Positions 27,779-36,123 of a stretch of 64,000 bases of DNA are shown piece after piece. The position numbers and the translations under genes were made by a program. The DNA comes from AWTP1-13 sp963797005. GTDB lineage: Bacteria > Pseudomonadota > Alphaproteobacteria > Rhizobiales > Hyphomicrobiaceae. Under the pieces are notes generated by a model that was not told the DNA's origin, did no database searches, and was given only the letters and a program-made list of their open reading frames with translations. The stretch lies in assembly GCA_963797005.1 (NCBI GenBank), contig CAWCOF010000017.1, positions 89,148 to 153,147 on the forward strand, read 5' to 3'. Every line of letters begins with the position of its first letter. Within the stretch, counting starts at the first letter, position 1.

Positions 27779-29191
27779 TCACGGTCCGATCTCAAGCACC
27801 GTAGCCCAATCAGAAAGAGCCTCATCGAGATTGCTTCTGAGCTTCTTCGCGTGCGACGGCCCGCTCGATCCAACAAAATGCACAAGAATTTTGCCCGCCT
27901 TCGAGCCAAGCTCAACTTCGGTTCCTTGGATCGGTTCGCTATCAAGAGCCTTAAAAACCGAATACCTATCCCATTCCTGAATTATATCGACTAACACACC
28001 CAGGTACGCGAGAGGATCTTCATCTAACGGTAGCAACCCAGGCCACGCGGAATCGAGTGCACCTGCGTGCGACAATTGTTGAATGTTATGAACCGCGGTG
28101 GCAGCAGTCGCCCAAACTATTCCTGTCCACCAGAATGCGCAATTCCATGTCTCCCCTGCTAGATACCGTTGGGCGAGCGCCGCTTTTGTATGCTGCCTCG
28201 CACATGCATAGATACGGTAATCGTAAGTCGCCGCGAGAAGAAGCAGCAAACCGCTGCAAACACCATGGTCGAGTAGTCTTACATCTGCACGGGGCAACCC
28301 TTCACTCATTAATCCACTGAAAATCTTCCGCATGGACCGAGTGCGCTGCGCCATGGGCTGCATGTCAAATTTATCGTAGTGATGGCTCCAAAGCTCGAAA
28401 GCATCACACGAAAACTGATCGAATTCAGGCTTCCGAACCGCTAGCTTGTATGTCTTGTCTAGCTCCTCGGCAACAGCTTGACCAAGAGCGTCTAGACTAC
28501 CGACGTGACGAAGATTTTCGGCAATATCGGCGAGGGAATCAACTCGATCAAAAGCCGGTGGTGAGAGGTCGGCGCCGAGGAGTTCAAATAATTTCTGTCT
28601 GAGCGGCGCAAGATCTAGATTGGAATCCAACCATATTTCCCTATTGAAATAATCCCGTGCGGTTTGTGCGCCTATGGCCGCTTGTTCATTCGAGCTTCGA
28701 AAACCTGTTGAAGGAAGGCCTCCCTCAAACATGTAGCCTATATCATGCAGAAGAGAGGTATATTGCCACAAACACCCGAAATATTCACTAGATGCTGAGA
28801 ATGGAAAGGAATGACTTTTGGCGCCAACGCCTCTCTTCAGAAACTCGATAGCAAAAGCGCCGTTGATGGGAGCGCAGTTTCGATAAAAATACCAACCTAG
28901 GAGATAATTATTTAACGTGTGGGAAGAATGGTCGCGCTGCCTCGGGTATGCGATTGTTCCCGTGAGCTCTCGGCGAAGCACCGACTTTCTAAACAAGCCA
29001 AAATCTTTAATCTCAAGTAGATTTAGGATGGCGCGAGCGACTCGATTCGATGTCGCAGTTCGCACCTCATCCATTGTCGACGCAAGAAATCTTTCAAGAT
29101 CAGCTTCAAATTCATTTCCACAATTCTTGTGGTGGGCGCGGAAATCGCCCCACGTCAGCAAACTTCGCAATTCGGTTGTAACAGTATTCAT
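27779..29191 (-). CDS. HD-domain (HD-CE-like) protein in low-GC island
   Basis: The 470-residue protein has features of a metal-dependent HD phosphohydrolase. DHSSHTLNNYLLGWYFY (residues 87-103) gives the first His, YTSLLHDIGYMFEG (144-157) the HD pair, LLDHGVCSGLLLLLA (about 310-325) and AVHNIQ (about 372) later His residues, and DEDPLAYLGVLVDIIQEWDRY (about 395-415) the final Asp/Glu helix. The spacing and the last helix resemble the HD-CE group described from bacterial conflict systems; I make this link from memory of the motifs. Codons and base composition are clearly more AT-rich than in neighbouring genes, a sign of transfer. Its ATG overlaps the stop of the peptidase gene by four bases (ATGA), so translation is coupled. 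Substrate unknown, possibly a nucleotide. Confidence 0.75.
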   Translation of the reverse strand: MNTVTTELRSLLTWGDFRAHHKNCGNEFEADLERFLASTMDEVRTATSNRVARAILNLLEIKDFGLFRKSVLRRELTGTIAYPRQRDHSSHTLNNYLLGWYFYRNCAPINGAFAIEFLKRGVGAKSHSFPFSASSEYFGCLWQYTSLLHDIGYMFEGGLPSTGFRSSNEQAAIGAQTARDYFNREIWLDSNLDLAPLRQKLFELLGADLSPPAFDRVDSLADIAENLRHVGSLDALGQAVAEELDKTYKLAVRKPEFDQFSCDAFELWSHHYDKFDMQPMAQRTRSMRKIFSGLMSEGLPRADVRLLDHGVCSGLLLLLAATYDYRIYACARQHTKAALAQRYLAGETWNCAFWWTGIVWATAATAVHNIQQLSHAGALDSAWPGLLPLDEDPLAYLGVLVDIIQEWDRYSVFKALDSEPIQGTEVELGSKAGKILVHFVGSSGPSHAKKLRSNLDEALSDWATVLEIGP

Positions 29192-29739
29192 CTAATATTC
29201 GACCTTTTGTTGAGTGGCGGAAGACCGTCCAATATCCTTGCTGACTTTCGTAGGGCGATTGTGGGCGTCCCGAGCACGGGCCAACCGAGTGCAATGCTTT
29301 GGCGAGATATCATTGCGTTCGGAATTCTGCCGTCGCGCCGACCTAAGGAATTGAGAATATGAATACCTTCGTTGTCAGCCCTTGTAGCCACCACACAATG
29401 TCTGCCGTACCAGTTCCTTTCTCTATGACGGATGTGGTAGGTCACAAGTGCTGGTGCATGTCGTTCAAAAGTTGGGCCCAAAGCCTTTGAAAGGCCCTCG
29501 AATGAGAATGTGCGGAGTGTCCTCCAATTGACATCGTCAAGACTTAGTTCACGCTGGATGATGCGCAGAAGTATGCCATAGCTGACGCCGACTTGAGTAT
29601 CCCGGCCGCTAGGCCAGAAAAACTTCTCGACAGTTCGTTTCTCTGTTGCAATGCCGTATAGGGCAAAGAGGTTTGCAACAGCACATATCGCACAATTATC
29701 TGAACTGAAAGATTGGAAGAACATAACCAGACATAGCAA
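29188..29739 (-). CDS. C39-like papain-fold cysteine peptidase
   Basis: The product has 183 residues from TTG 29739, or 178 from ATG 29724. It shows the arrangement of C39-like peptidases: Gln9 as possible oxyanion residue, Cys16 in SDNCAICAVANLFALYG, a helix-rich middle (FEGLSKALGPTFERHAPALVTY), His114 in GRHCVVATRADNEGIHILNSLG, and Asn130 as third catalytic residue. There is no signal peptide or transporter domain, so unlike bacteriocin exporters it would act in the cytoplasm. It lies five bases after the stop of a small peptide gene that ends in a Gly-Gly motif, and overlaps the HD gene by four bases. Low GC matches the HD gene. The family call is from motif spacing and is not proven. Confidence 0.65.
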   Translation of the reverse strand: MLCLVMFFQSFSSDNCAICAVANLFALYGIATEKRTVEKFFWPSGRDTQVGVSYGILLRIIQRELSLDDVNWRTLRTFSFEGLSKALGPTFERHAPALVTYHIRHRERNWYGRHCVVATRADNEGIHILNSLGRRDGRIPNAMISRQSIALGWPVLGTPTIALRKSARILDGLPPLNKRSNIR

Positions 29740-29743
29740 GCCT

Positions 29744-29851
29744 TTAGCCCCTCACAGCAAAGCCGCCGATGCCTTTCTTCACTTTCCTCGCTGGTCTCTT
29801 CTTTACTGCTACCTTTCTCTTAGCTTTTGCCTTAGCTTTTGCCTTTGCCAT
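29744..29851 (-). CDS. Small Lys/Ala-rich peptide with C-terminal Gly-Gly motif
   Basis: A 35-codon frame starts at ATG 29851 with GAGAGG at a good distance upstream and ends at TAA 29744-29746. It begins with an alternating Ala-Lys run (MAKAKAKAKAKRK), continues strongly basic (VAVKKRPARKVKK) and ends GIGGFAVRG. C39-type peptidases cut after Gly-Gly, so the downstream peptidase could release the last five residues or act on this peptide in another way. It is the first gene of the operon, directly behind a promoter-like sequence. No family is known to me. A basic nucleic-acid-binding peptide is the alternative reading. Confidence 0.6.
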   Translation of the reverse strand: MAKAKAKAKAKRKVAVKKRPARKVKKGIGGFAVRG

Positions 29852-29877
29852 GGTCGCCTCTCGTAGAATTTAACAAT

Positions 29878-29905
29878 ACTTTATCGAATCGGATGTAGGT
29901 TGCAA
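29878..29905 (-). promoter_or_regulatory. Sigma70-like promoter for the peptide-peptidase-HD operon
   Basis: On the minus strand TTGCAA (29905-29900) is followed after 16 bases by TAAAGT (29883-29878), each four of six matches to the -35 and -10 consensus. The leader to ATG 29851 would be about 20 bases. The surrounding sequence is AT-rich compared with the rest of the window. Confidence 0.45.
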
Positions 29906-30345
29906 CTATTCTTCTTGATCTGCAAGTGGCTGACCCACCGCCACACTCTACTTGGTGCTCCTCCCAAGGATGCTCGGGTGTCAAGCTAGCATGTGAGCAG
30001 GCGCTGGCCCAAGACTTGATGGGAATTGGTCCAGCCCTTCTTCCTGAGTGCGAGTTCCTTCAGGTGTGCTGACCTGATCACGTCCGGTCACTCTCTCCTT
30101 CTGCCGGCCGCAGCAACCGTCAAGTCCATGGTGACCCAAGGCGGCAAACTTCCCCACAGCATCATTTCTGCTAGCCATCGGAGGCTCTACTTCCCGCGCA
30201 CGCCCTGCAAGCCCGCCGGCCGGCAATACTCCGCCGCGCATAGCTTCACACAAGTCACCTCGCCGTCGTCGTGGCAAAGACGTTCATCCGCGACGGGCCG
30301 GGCCTTGGGTTCGCGGGGTCAACGTATTGGACCGTCGGTGGCGCA
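29906..30345. other. Intergenic region to the right of the low-GC island
   Basis: About 440 bases without a supported gene. Base composition climbs back to high GC around 29950-30000, marking the right edge of the island. I find no direct repeat matching the left edge and no tRNA or integrase remnant. Confidence 0.45.
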
Positions 30346-31518
30346 CTATGGGCCACCAACCGCGCCTTCGCGCGCACGGATCTCGGATGAGGAGGTGTCG
30401 AGGCGGAAGCGGTGCTCGGGGATCTCGGTAAAGAGATCGACGTAGCGCCGCGGCACGGCGATGTCGCTGAGCGCGCGGATGCGCCCTGCGGCCTCGATGC
30501 GCACGGCCACGAGAAAATTACCGCCGGAGCTGCCGATTTCCTCGAGCGCGCTGTGCATGCGCGCCTCGTCGTCGCCGTAGTATCTGGGCGCCACCAGCCG
30601 CTCCGCCGTGTCCGCGCCAATCACAAACGTCGCTTTCGGAAACAAGCGCGACTTCTCGACGAAGGTGGGCGCGCGCGTGAGCTCGACCGGCGCCTTCCAG
30701 GCGAATTGGGCAACCCGCTGTCGCACGATCCCGCCCGCCAGCGGCGGCTTGTCGACGTTGGTGACGGAGATCTCGAACGCCAACGGTTGCTGTTTGAGCT
30801 CTTCGGCGACCCGCGCCAGCGACACATGCCCCTCGTGCACCGGATTGAAGGAACCCGGCATCAGCACAAGGGGCCGCGGCGCTGACAGCACAATTTGGCC
30901 ATCGGGCAGGGCGGTGACGCGATCGAGCGCGCCCGCCACGAGCTGATCGATGGGACCCGCGGTTTCAGCGACCGCCTCCGCGAAATGCTCATCCGCGTCG
31001 AGCAGGCTCTTTGGCGACGGGGCGGCAATCCCGCAAGCGCGGGCGAGCCACAGGATGATCGCGCGCGCCACGAGCCCTTCCTCGGCGGCGCGATCGCGTC
31101 GGCCCTTCGCCATCACGCCCGTGCAATGCGCGATGCCGGTGGCGTTGGCGAATGCGATGTGAAACCGATGCTCGCCCTTGCGCGGGCGATCGCTGACGAG
31201 TGCCGCCGTCGCGCCGAGGCCGACTAGGTCAGCGCCCGCCGGCACCAGCCTGGCCGCCCGCGCCCGCGCGGCTCGTGCCATCGCGATGGCCGTGTCGGCG
31301 CTGCTTGCCTGTGCCGGTGCAAAACCGAGAAAGGTTGCAAGTGCCTGCGCGTCGTAGGGAACCTGGGCCTCGACCAGCAGCCGAGAACCCCCGGGAACAC
31401 GCAGCAGCTCGCCGATCGCCCCGCTGCCGCCCCCGGTGATCGCCAGCGCCGCCTTGCGGCCGGACGCATGCAGTGCGGAGATCAACTGTTGCCACGCAGC
31501 GTCGTCAGACGGGTTCAT
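30346..31518 (-). CDS. CinA-like domain fused to nicotinate/nicotinamide nucleotide adenylyltransferase-like domain
   Basis: The 390-residue protein has two parts. Residues about 10-190 resemble the CinA C-terminal (PncC, NMN deamidase-like) fold: LAITGGGSGAIGELLRVPGGSRLLVEAQVPYD and GLGATAALVSDRP. Residues about 225-390 form a nucleotidyltransferase: LMPGSFNPVHEGHVSLA with the GxFxPxHxGH signature, VIGADTAERLV, and TSSSEIRAR, equivalent to the ISSTEIR motif of NadD. Together they suggest NAD salvage: deamidation of nicotinamide mononucleotide and adenylylation of the product. Key CinA residues differ somewhat from the standard (TGGGSG), so activity of the first part is inferred. The start at ATG 31518 fits the domain; ATG 31536 is an alternative. 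Confidence 0.8.
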   Translation of the reverse strand: MNPSDDAAWQQLISALHASGRKAALAITGGGSGAIGELLRVPGGSRLLVEAQVPYDAQALATFLGFAPAQASSADTAIAMARAARARAARLVPAGADLVGLGATAALVSDRPRKGEHRFHIAFANATGIAHCTGVMAKGRRDRAAEEGLVARAIILWLARACGIAAPSPKSLLDADEHFAEAVAETAGPIDQLVAGALDRVTALPDGQIVLSAPRPLVLMPGSFNPVHEGHVSLARVAEELKQQPLAFEISVTNVDKPPLAGGIVRQRVAQFAWKAPVELTRAPTFVEKSRLFPKATFVIGADTAERLVAPRYYGDDEARMHSALEEIGSSGGNFLVAVRIEAAGRIRALSDIAVPRRYVDLFTEIPEHRFRLDTSSSEIRAREGAVGGP

Positions 31519-31664
31519 GGTGCGTGTGTGGTCCAAAGCCGAAAGAACAGCGCGCGGATGGTGAGAGACAACGCGAACGGTGTCAACGAGCTGAGGCCCT
31601 CATCCTAAAAGGGGACACAAGGCTCATAGAGCGGCCCGGTCACGTGGCACGCTCCCACAAGCCG

Positions 31665-31717
31665 CCTACCCCCGATCCTCGTGCGCCCGCTCCTTCAGCT
31701 GATGGAGCGCTTCGAGC
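31665..31717. repeat. Duplicated mutS 3' end (left copy)
   Basis: These 53 bases match 33315-33367 at 47 of 53 positions, in the same orientation. On the minus strand they encode LEALHQLKERAHEDRG and a stop, parallel to the MutS C-terminus LEALYRLKGLARKDRG. The copy lies at the 3' end of the MmyB-type regulator gene and in another frame supplies its last residues. Confidence 0.8.
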
Positions 31718-32555
31718 CACGACGAGTCCGATCTTTTCCGAGGTTCGGCGTCGCAGTCCGAAGAAGCATCGTGAGGCGGAAATCGGGCCAGCCGGCGATC
31801 GTCAATGAGACCTGCTGATAGCGTGCAAATCCGTCGGCAGCATGATTGAATGTGCGCAGGCCGCCCTCTCTGGCGAGGACGCCGTGCATCCCCCAACACC
31901 GAGAAAAGTCGACGCTCCGCCGGCTCAGATCGTCAATGAGATTGCGCAGATCCGGATCGTCCATGTGGCCTGTTATGGCAGCTCTGAACTCCGCGGTTAC
32001 GCGGTAGGCGCGTTCCTCCCAATCACAGATCAGCCGGCGTGCCTCGGGGTGCAGGAAGATGTAGCGCAGAAGATTGCGGTCCCCGTCCGTGTCGAGCCAC
32101 CCGCAAAAGAGGCGCGCCGCCTCTGCGTTCCAGCGTCGGGCTGTCCACGTACGATCGAGAATGTAGGCGGGCCCTGCAATGGCATCGACGCACGAAAGGA
32201 CGGAGACCGGAATGTCGTCGGCGGCGTCATGTTGCCTTTCGGGATCGTGCTTGCCGGCCAACTCGAAAAGATAGGTCCGTTCCGCGCGCGACAATCGCAA
32301 ACCCCGCGCAAGCCGGGCCAACGTGCCCGATGAGACCGATACTTCGCGACCTTGCTCGATCCACGTGTACCAGGTGGCGCTGACCCCGCAGATCTGCGCC
32401 ACCTCCTCGCGCCGCAGTCCCGGCGTCCTGCGACGGGGCCCGGGCGCAACGCCATGCGCCAGCGGCACTTGCCGCTCGCGCAGACTGCGCAGGAACGTAC
32501 CGAGCGTGTGGGCCTGGGTATCGGCGCCGTTGGCCGTCATGGTGGTGACATTCAT
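31695..32555 (-). CDS. XRE-family regulator with MmyB-type ligand domain
   Basis: The 286-residue regulator has an N-terminal helix-turn-helix (LGTFLRSLRERQVPL, RRTPGLRREEVAQICGVSATWYTWIEQGREVSVS) and a C-terminal MmyB-like PAS-type domain (AYILDRTWTARRWNAEAARLFCGW, RNLLRYIFLHPEARRLICDWEERA, WGMHGVLAREGGLRTFNHA). Such proteins usually control an adjacent redox gene, here the divergent PPOX gene. The natural family end seems to be near LTMLLR; the last residues (RRGSKRSIS) are read from the duplicated mutS end in another frame, so the gene was joined to that copy by a rearrangement. ATG 32540 is an alternative start. Confidence 0.9.
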   Translation of the reverse strand: MNVTTMTANGADTQAHTLGTFLRSLRERQVPLAHGVAPGPRRRTPGLRREEVAQICGVSATWYTWIEQGREVSVSSGTLARLARGLRLSRAERTYLFELAGKHDPERQHDAADDIPVSVLSCVDAIAGPAYILDRTWTARRWNAEAARLFCGWLDTDGDRNLLRYIFLHPEARRLICDWEERAYRVTAEFRAAITGHMDDPDLRNLIDDLSRRSVDFSRCWGMHGVLAREGGLRTFNHAADGFARYQQVSLTIAGWPDFRLTMLLRTATPNLGKDRTRRGSKRSIS

Positions 32556-32632
32556 ACCAGGATAAGGCTCACCATTAAACTAGTAGAAAATCTGTGGTAG
32601 CCCTGGCTCGTGCGCCGCCAGGAGGGCAAGCC

Positions 32633-33202
32633 ATGGGCAAGCAATTTGCGAAGATCGAGCCGGAGCACAAAGCCTTCATCGAACGGCAAAGGGTGTTCTT
32701 CGTCGCCAGCGCCGCGCCGAAAGGGCGCGTGAACGTGTCGCCGAAGGGCATGTCGACGCTCCGCGTCCTCGCCGACAACGACGTTGCCTATCTCGACTGC
32801 ACCGGCAGCGGCAGCGAGACCCGCGCACACCTGCTGGCTTCGGAGGACAAGCGCCTGACGCTGATGTTCTGCGCTTTCGAGGGCGACCCCGTGATCCTGC
32901 GGCTCTATGGCCGTGGCCAGTCATTGATGCGCGGCACACCGGAATACCGGCAACTGCTGCCCCATTTCGACGAGATCCCCGGCGCTCGGCAGATCGTGCG
33001 CCTGGCTGTCGATCTGGTGCAGACGTCCTGCGGCATGGGCGTGCCGCTATTCGACTACAAGGCGGACCGGCAGAATCTGGTGCGCTACTGGACGGCGCAG
33101 GGCATCGACAATCTTCGCAAGTACTGGGCCCTCAAGAACACGCGCAGCATCGATGGGCTCCCGACCGAGTTCGCGCCGGATGCCATGGCTCCTCCGCGAT
33201 GA
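32633..33202 (+). CDS. PPOX-family flavoprotein
   Basis: The 189-residue protein has a split-barrel PPOX fold: FFVASAAPKGRVNVSPKGMSTLRVLADNDVAYLDCTGSGSETRAHL and LTLMFCAFEGDPVILRLYGRG. It belongs to the group of uncharacterised pyridoxamine-phosphate-oxidase-like proteins. GGAGGG lies before ATG 32633. It is divergent from the MmyB-type regulator, its probable repressor or activator, and both lie between two copies of the mutS 3' end. Confidence 0.88.
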   Translation: MGKQFAKIEPEHKAFIERQRVFFVASAAPKGRVNVSPKGMSTLRVLADNDVAYLDCTGSGSETRAHLLASEDKRLTLMFCAFEGDPVILRLYGRGQSLMRGTPEYRQLLPHFDEIPGARQIVRLAVDLVQTSCGMGVPLFDYKADRQNLVRYWTAQGIDNLRKYWALKNTRSIDGLPTEFAPDAMAPPR

Positions 33203-33314
33203 TGAGATGGGCCTGCAGAAAGAAAGCGCTGGACCGTGATTGGGGACCAGGGGTTCAGTGGATGCCTGGATCGACGTCGGCGGCGGCTGAAGTGTGGGAC
33301 CTTGAGTAGAGGCC

Positions 33315-33367
33315 CCTACCCCCGATCCTTGCGCGCCAGCCCCTTCAGCCGATAGAGCGCTTCGAGC
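33315..33367. repeat. mutS 3' end (right copy of the direct repeat)
   Basis: This is the true end of mutS, including its stop (33316-33318). It matches the left copy at 31665-31717 in 47 of 53 bases. The two copies bracket 1.6 kb that contains the regulator/PPOX pair. Confidence 0.8.
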
Positions 33368-36123
33368 GCGGCCTTGGGGGAAAGCTCATCGGGGCGGACC
33401 GCGTCGAGCGCCTCCTCGATGGCCGACTTTGCGCCGCTCTCGGGCACGAAGGATTCCGGTCGCGCGGCGGCAAACAGCGGGAGCTCGGAGAGCAGCGCGT
33501 CGCCGTCGGGCGCCTTGTCGCTCTTCTCCAGCAGCGCGAGCACCTGCGCCGCCCGCCCCGTCACGGTCTTCGGCAGGCCGGCGAGCTTGGCCACCTGGAT
33601 GCCATAGCTGCGGTCTGCGGCGCCCGGCTTCACCTTGTGCAGGAACACGATCTCGTCGCGCCACTCCTTCACGTCCATGGTGACGTTGGCGATCTCGCCG
33701 AGGCGCCCGGCCAGCGCGGTCAGCTCGTGATAGTGGGTGGCGAACAGCGCCCGGCACTTGCTCACCTCCTGCAGATATTCCACCACCGCCCAGGCGATGG
33801 AGAGGCCGTCGAAGGTCGCCGTGCCGCGACCGATCTCGTCCAGGATCACCAGCGAGCGCTCGGTCGCCTGGTTCAGAATCCCCGCCGTCTCGACCATCTC
33901 CACCATGAACGTCGAGCGGCCGCGGGCAAGATCGTCGGCAGCGCCGACGCGCGAGAACAGGCGGTCGACGATGCCGATGTGGGCGCTCCGTGCCGGCACG
34001 AACGAGCCCATCTGCGCCAGCACGGTGATGAGCGCGTTCTGGCGCAGGAAGGTGGACTTGCCCGCCATGTTGGGGCCGGTGAGCAGCCAGATGCGCGCCG
34101 GTGTCATCTCGTCGAAGCCGGGCACGGGCTCCTCCCGCGCCTCGACCAGCACGCAATCGTTCTCGATGAAGTCGCCGGCGCGCGCCGCTTTCAGCGCCTG
34201 CTCCACCACGGGATGGCGCCCCGCCCGCACCTCGAAGGTCGTGCTGTCGTCGAGATGGGGCCGTGTGTAGCCCTCCTCGGCGGCCAGCCGGGCAAGCCCC
34301 GCCTCGCAGTCGAGCCGCGCAAGCGCGCCGGCGAGATCGCCCAGCGCCCGCTCCTCTGCCGCAATCGCACCCGCGAGTTCGGCGAACACCTCCTGCTCGA
34401 TGGCGAGCGCCCGGTCGGCCGCGGAGACGATGCGGCTCTCGGTCTCGACCAGCTCCGTCGTGGTGAAGCGCACTGCGCCGGCCATGGTCTGGCGATGGCG
34501 AAAGGTCTGCGCCAGCGGCTCGGCCAGCAGAGGCTTGGCCGCACCGGCCGGCACCTCGATGTAGAAACCCAGGATATTGTTGTGGCGAACTTTCAGCGAC
34601 TTGACGCCCGACTGCCCGACGTACTTCGCCTCCAGCGCCCCCATCACCTTGCGGCTGTCCTCGCGCAGCGCACGCACCTCGTCGAGGTCGGCGCGATATC
34701 CCGGCCTGATGAACCCGCCATCGCGACGCAGAGGCGGCGGCTCGTCGACGAGCGCGCGGGAGAGCTGCGTTTCGAGATCGCGCTGACAGGCTGTCAAAAG
34801 CCCCGCGATATGCGCAAGCCCCTCCGGCAGGCCGATGCCGCCGCTTGCGCCGCGCAAGAGCTGCGCGCAGGCGCCGGCAGCCTCGAGGCCGTCGCGGACG
34901 GCGCCCAGATCGCGCGGGGTGCCGCGCTGCAAGGCGAGACGGGCAATCGCGCGAGCGATATCCGGCGATGAGTGCAGCGTGCGCTGCAGGTCCTCACGCA
35001 GCGTATCGTTCTCACAGAGGAACCCCACCGCATCGAGGCGGGCGCCGATCGTCGCCAGGTCGCGCAAGGGGCCCGCAAGCCGCGCGGCGAGCTCGCGTGC
35101 GCCGGGGCCGGTCACCGTGCGGTCGATGGCGGCGAGCAGGCTGCCTTGGCGCTCACCCGAGAGCGAGCGCAGAAGTTCCAGGCTCGCGCGGGTCGAGGCG
35201 TCGATCAGCAGCCGATCCGTCGCGCCGCTGCGCCGCGGCGGCGCCAGCGCGGCCTTCCTGCCGATCTGGGTGAGCTCGACGTATTTGAGGAGCGCGCCCA
35301 CCGCGGCCAGCTCGGCGCGCGAGAAGGCACCGAAGGCGGCGAGATCGACGACACCAAGCTGCGCCTTCAACAGGCGTTCGCCGGCCAGGCTGTCGAACGA
35401 GGCGGCAGGGACCGGTGTCGCCGCCGCGCCGGCCGTTTCGATCCATTGGCGCTGCTCCGCCTCGGCGAACAGTGTGTCGGCAGCGATCACCTCGCCGGGC
35501 CCGAGCCGCATGATCTCGCCCGCGAAATCGGCCACCGCCACTTCGCCAACCTCGAACTCGCCCGTCGAGATGTCGACCGAGGCGAGCGCGATCGTCGGCC
35601 CCCCGGTGCCGCCACGCGGCGCCTTGAAGAGGGCGGTCAGATAGTTGCGCGCCTTCGCATCGAGCAGGCTGTCCTCGGTGAGCGTGCCCGGCGTGACGAG
35701 ACGCACGACGTCGCGATGCACGACCGCCTTGGAGCCCCGCTTCTTGGCTTCGGCCGGGTCCTCGAGCTGCTCGCACACCGCGACGCGGAAGCCTTGGCGG
35801 ATCAGCCTCTGCAAATACTCGTCGGCGCGGTGGACGGGCACGCCGCACATGGGGATGTCCTCGCCCAGGTGCTTGCCGCGCTTGGTCAGCACAATGCCGA
35901 GCGCCTGCGCCGCCGCCACCGCGTCCTCGAAGAACAGCTCGTAGAAATCCCCCATTCGGTAGAACAGCAGGCAGTCGGGGTTGGCCGCCTTGATCTCCAG
36001 GAATTGGGCCATGGAGGGCGTGACGCCGGCTGGCGGCGCAGCGCTCGTCCTCTCCGCGACGGGCTCCGGGCCCGGGTTGGCAACAACCCGCTTGGCCTCC
36101 CGCTCCTTGGCCCGCCGGCCCAT
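33316..36123 (-). CDS. mutS: DNA mismatch repair protein MutS
   Basis: MutS recognises mismatches and small loops in DNA and starts repair with MutL. The 935-residue protein has all domains: the N-terminal mismatch-binding domain (FYRMGDFYELFFEDA, with the Phe-x-Glu in GDFYE), connector, core and clamp (VRHNNILGFYIEVP), and the ATPase (TGPNMAGKSTFLRQ Walker A, VILDEIGRGTATFDG Walker B, ATHYHELT). ATG 36123 (MGRRAKERE) is chosen because the conserved core starts about 45 residues later; the frame is open further upstream. It is divergent from maeB. The 3' end is duplicated 1.65 kb downstream. Confidence 0.97.
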   Translation of the reverse strand: MGRRAKEREAKRVVANPGPEPVAERTSAAPPAGVTPSMAQFLEIKAANPDCLLFYRMGDFYELFFEDAVAAAQALGIVLTKRGKHLGEDIPMCGVPVHRADEYLQRLIRQGFRVAVCEQLEDPAEAKKRGSKAVVHRDVVRLVTPGTLTEDSLLDAKARNYLTALFKAPRGGTGGPTIALASVDISTGEFEVGEVAVADFAGEIMRLGPGEVIAADTLFAEAEQRQWIETAGAAATPVPAASFDSLAGERLLKAQLGVVDLAAFGAFSRAELAAVGALLKYVELTQIGRKAALAPPRRSGATDRLLIDASTRASLELLRSLSGERQGSLLAAIDRTVTGPGARELAARLAGPLRDLATIGARLDAVGFLCENDTLREDLQRTLHSSPDIARAIARLALQRGTPRDLGAVRDGLEAAGACAQLLRGASGGIGLPEGLAHIAGLLTACQRDLETQLSRALVDEPPPLRRDGGFIRPGYRADLDEVRALREDSRKVMGALEAKYVGQSGVKSLKVRHNNILGFYIEVPAGAAKPLLAEPLAQTFRHRQTMAGAVRFTTTELVETESRIVSAADRALAIEQEVFAELAGAIAAEERALGDLAGALARLDCEAGLARLAAEEGYTRPHLDDSTTFEVRAGRHPVVEQALKAARAGDFIENDCVLVEAREEPVPGFDEMTPARIWLLTGPNMAGKSTFLRQNALITVLAQMGSFVPARSAHIGIVDRLFSRVGAADDLARGRSTFMVEMVETAGILNQATERSLVILDEIGRGTATFDGLSIAWAVVEYLQEVSKCRALFATHYHELTALAGRLGEIANVTMDVKEWRDEIVFLHKVKPGAADRSYGIQVAKLAGLPKTVTGRAAQVLALLEKSDKAPDGDALLSELPLFAAARPESFVPESGAKSAIEEALDAVRPDELSPKAALEALYRLKGLARKDRG

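Noticed and set aside
27718..30345. Low-GC island carried by an insertion sequence or prophage
   Set aside because: No transposase, integrase, tRNA or flanking direct repeat could be found; only base composition and unusual gene content support transfer.
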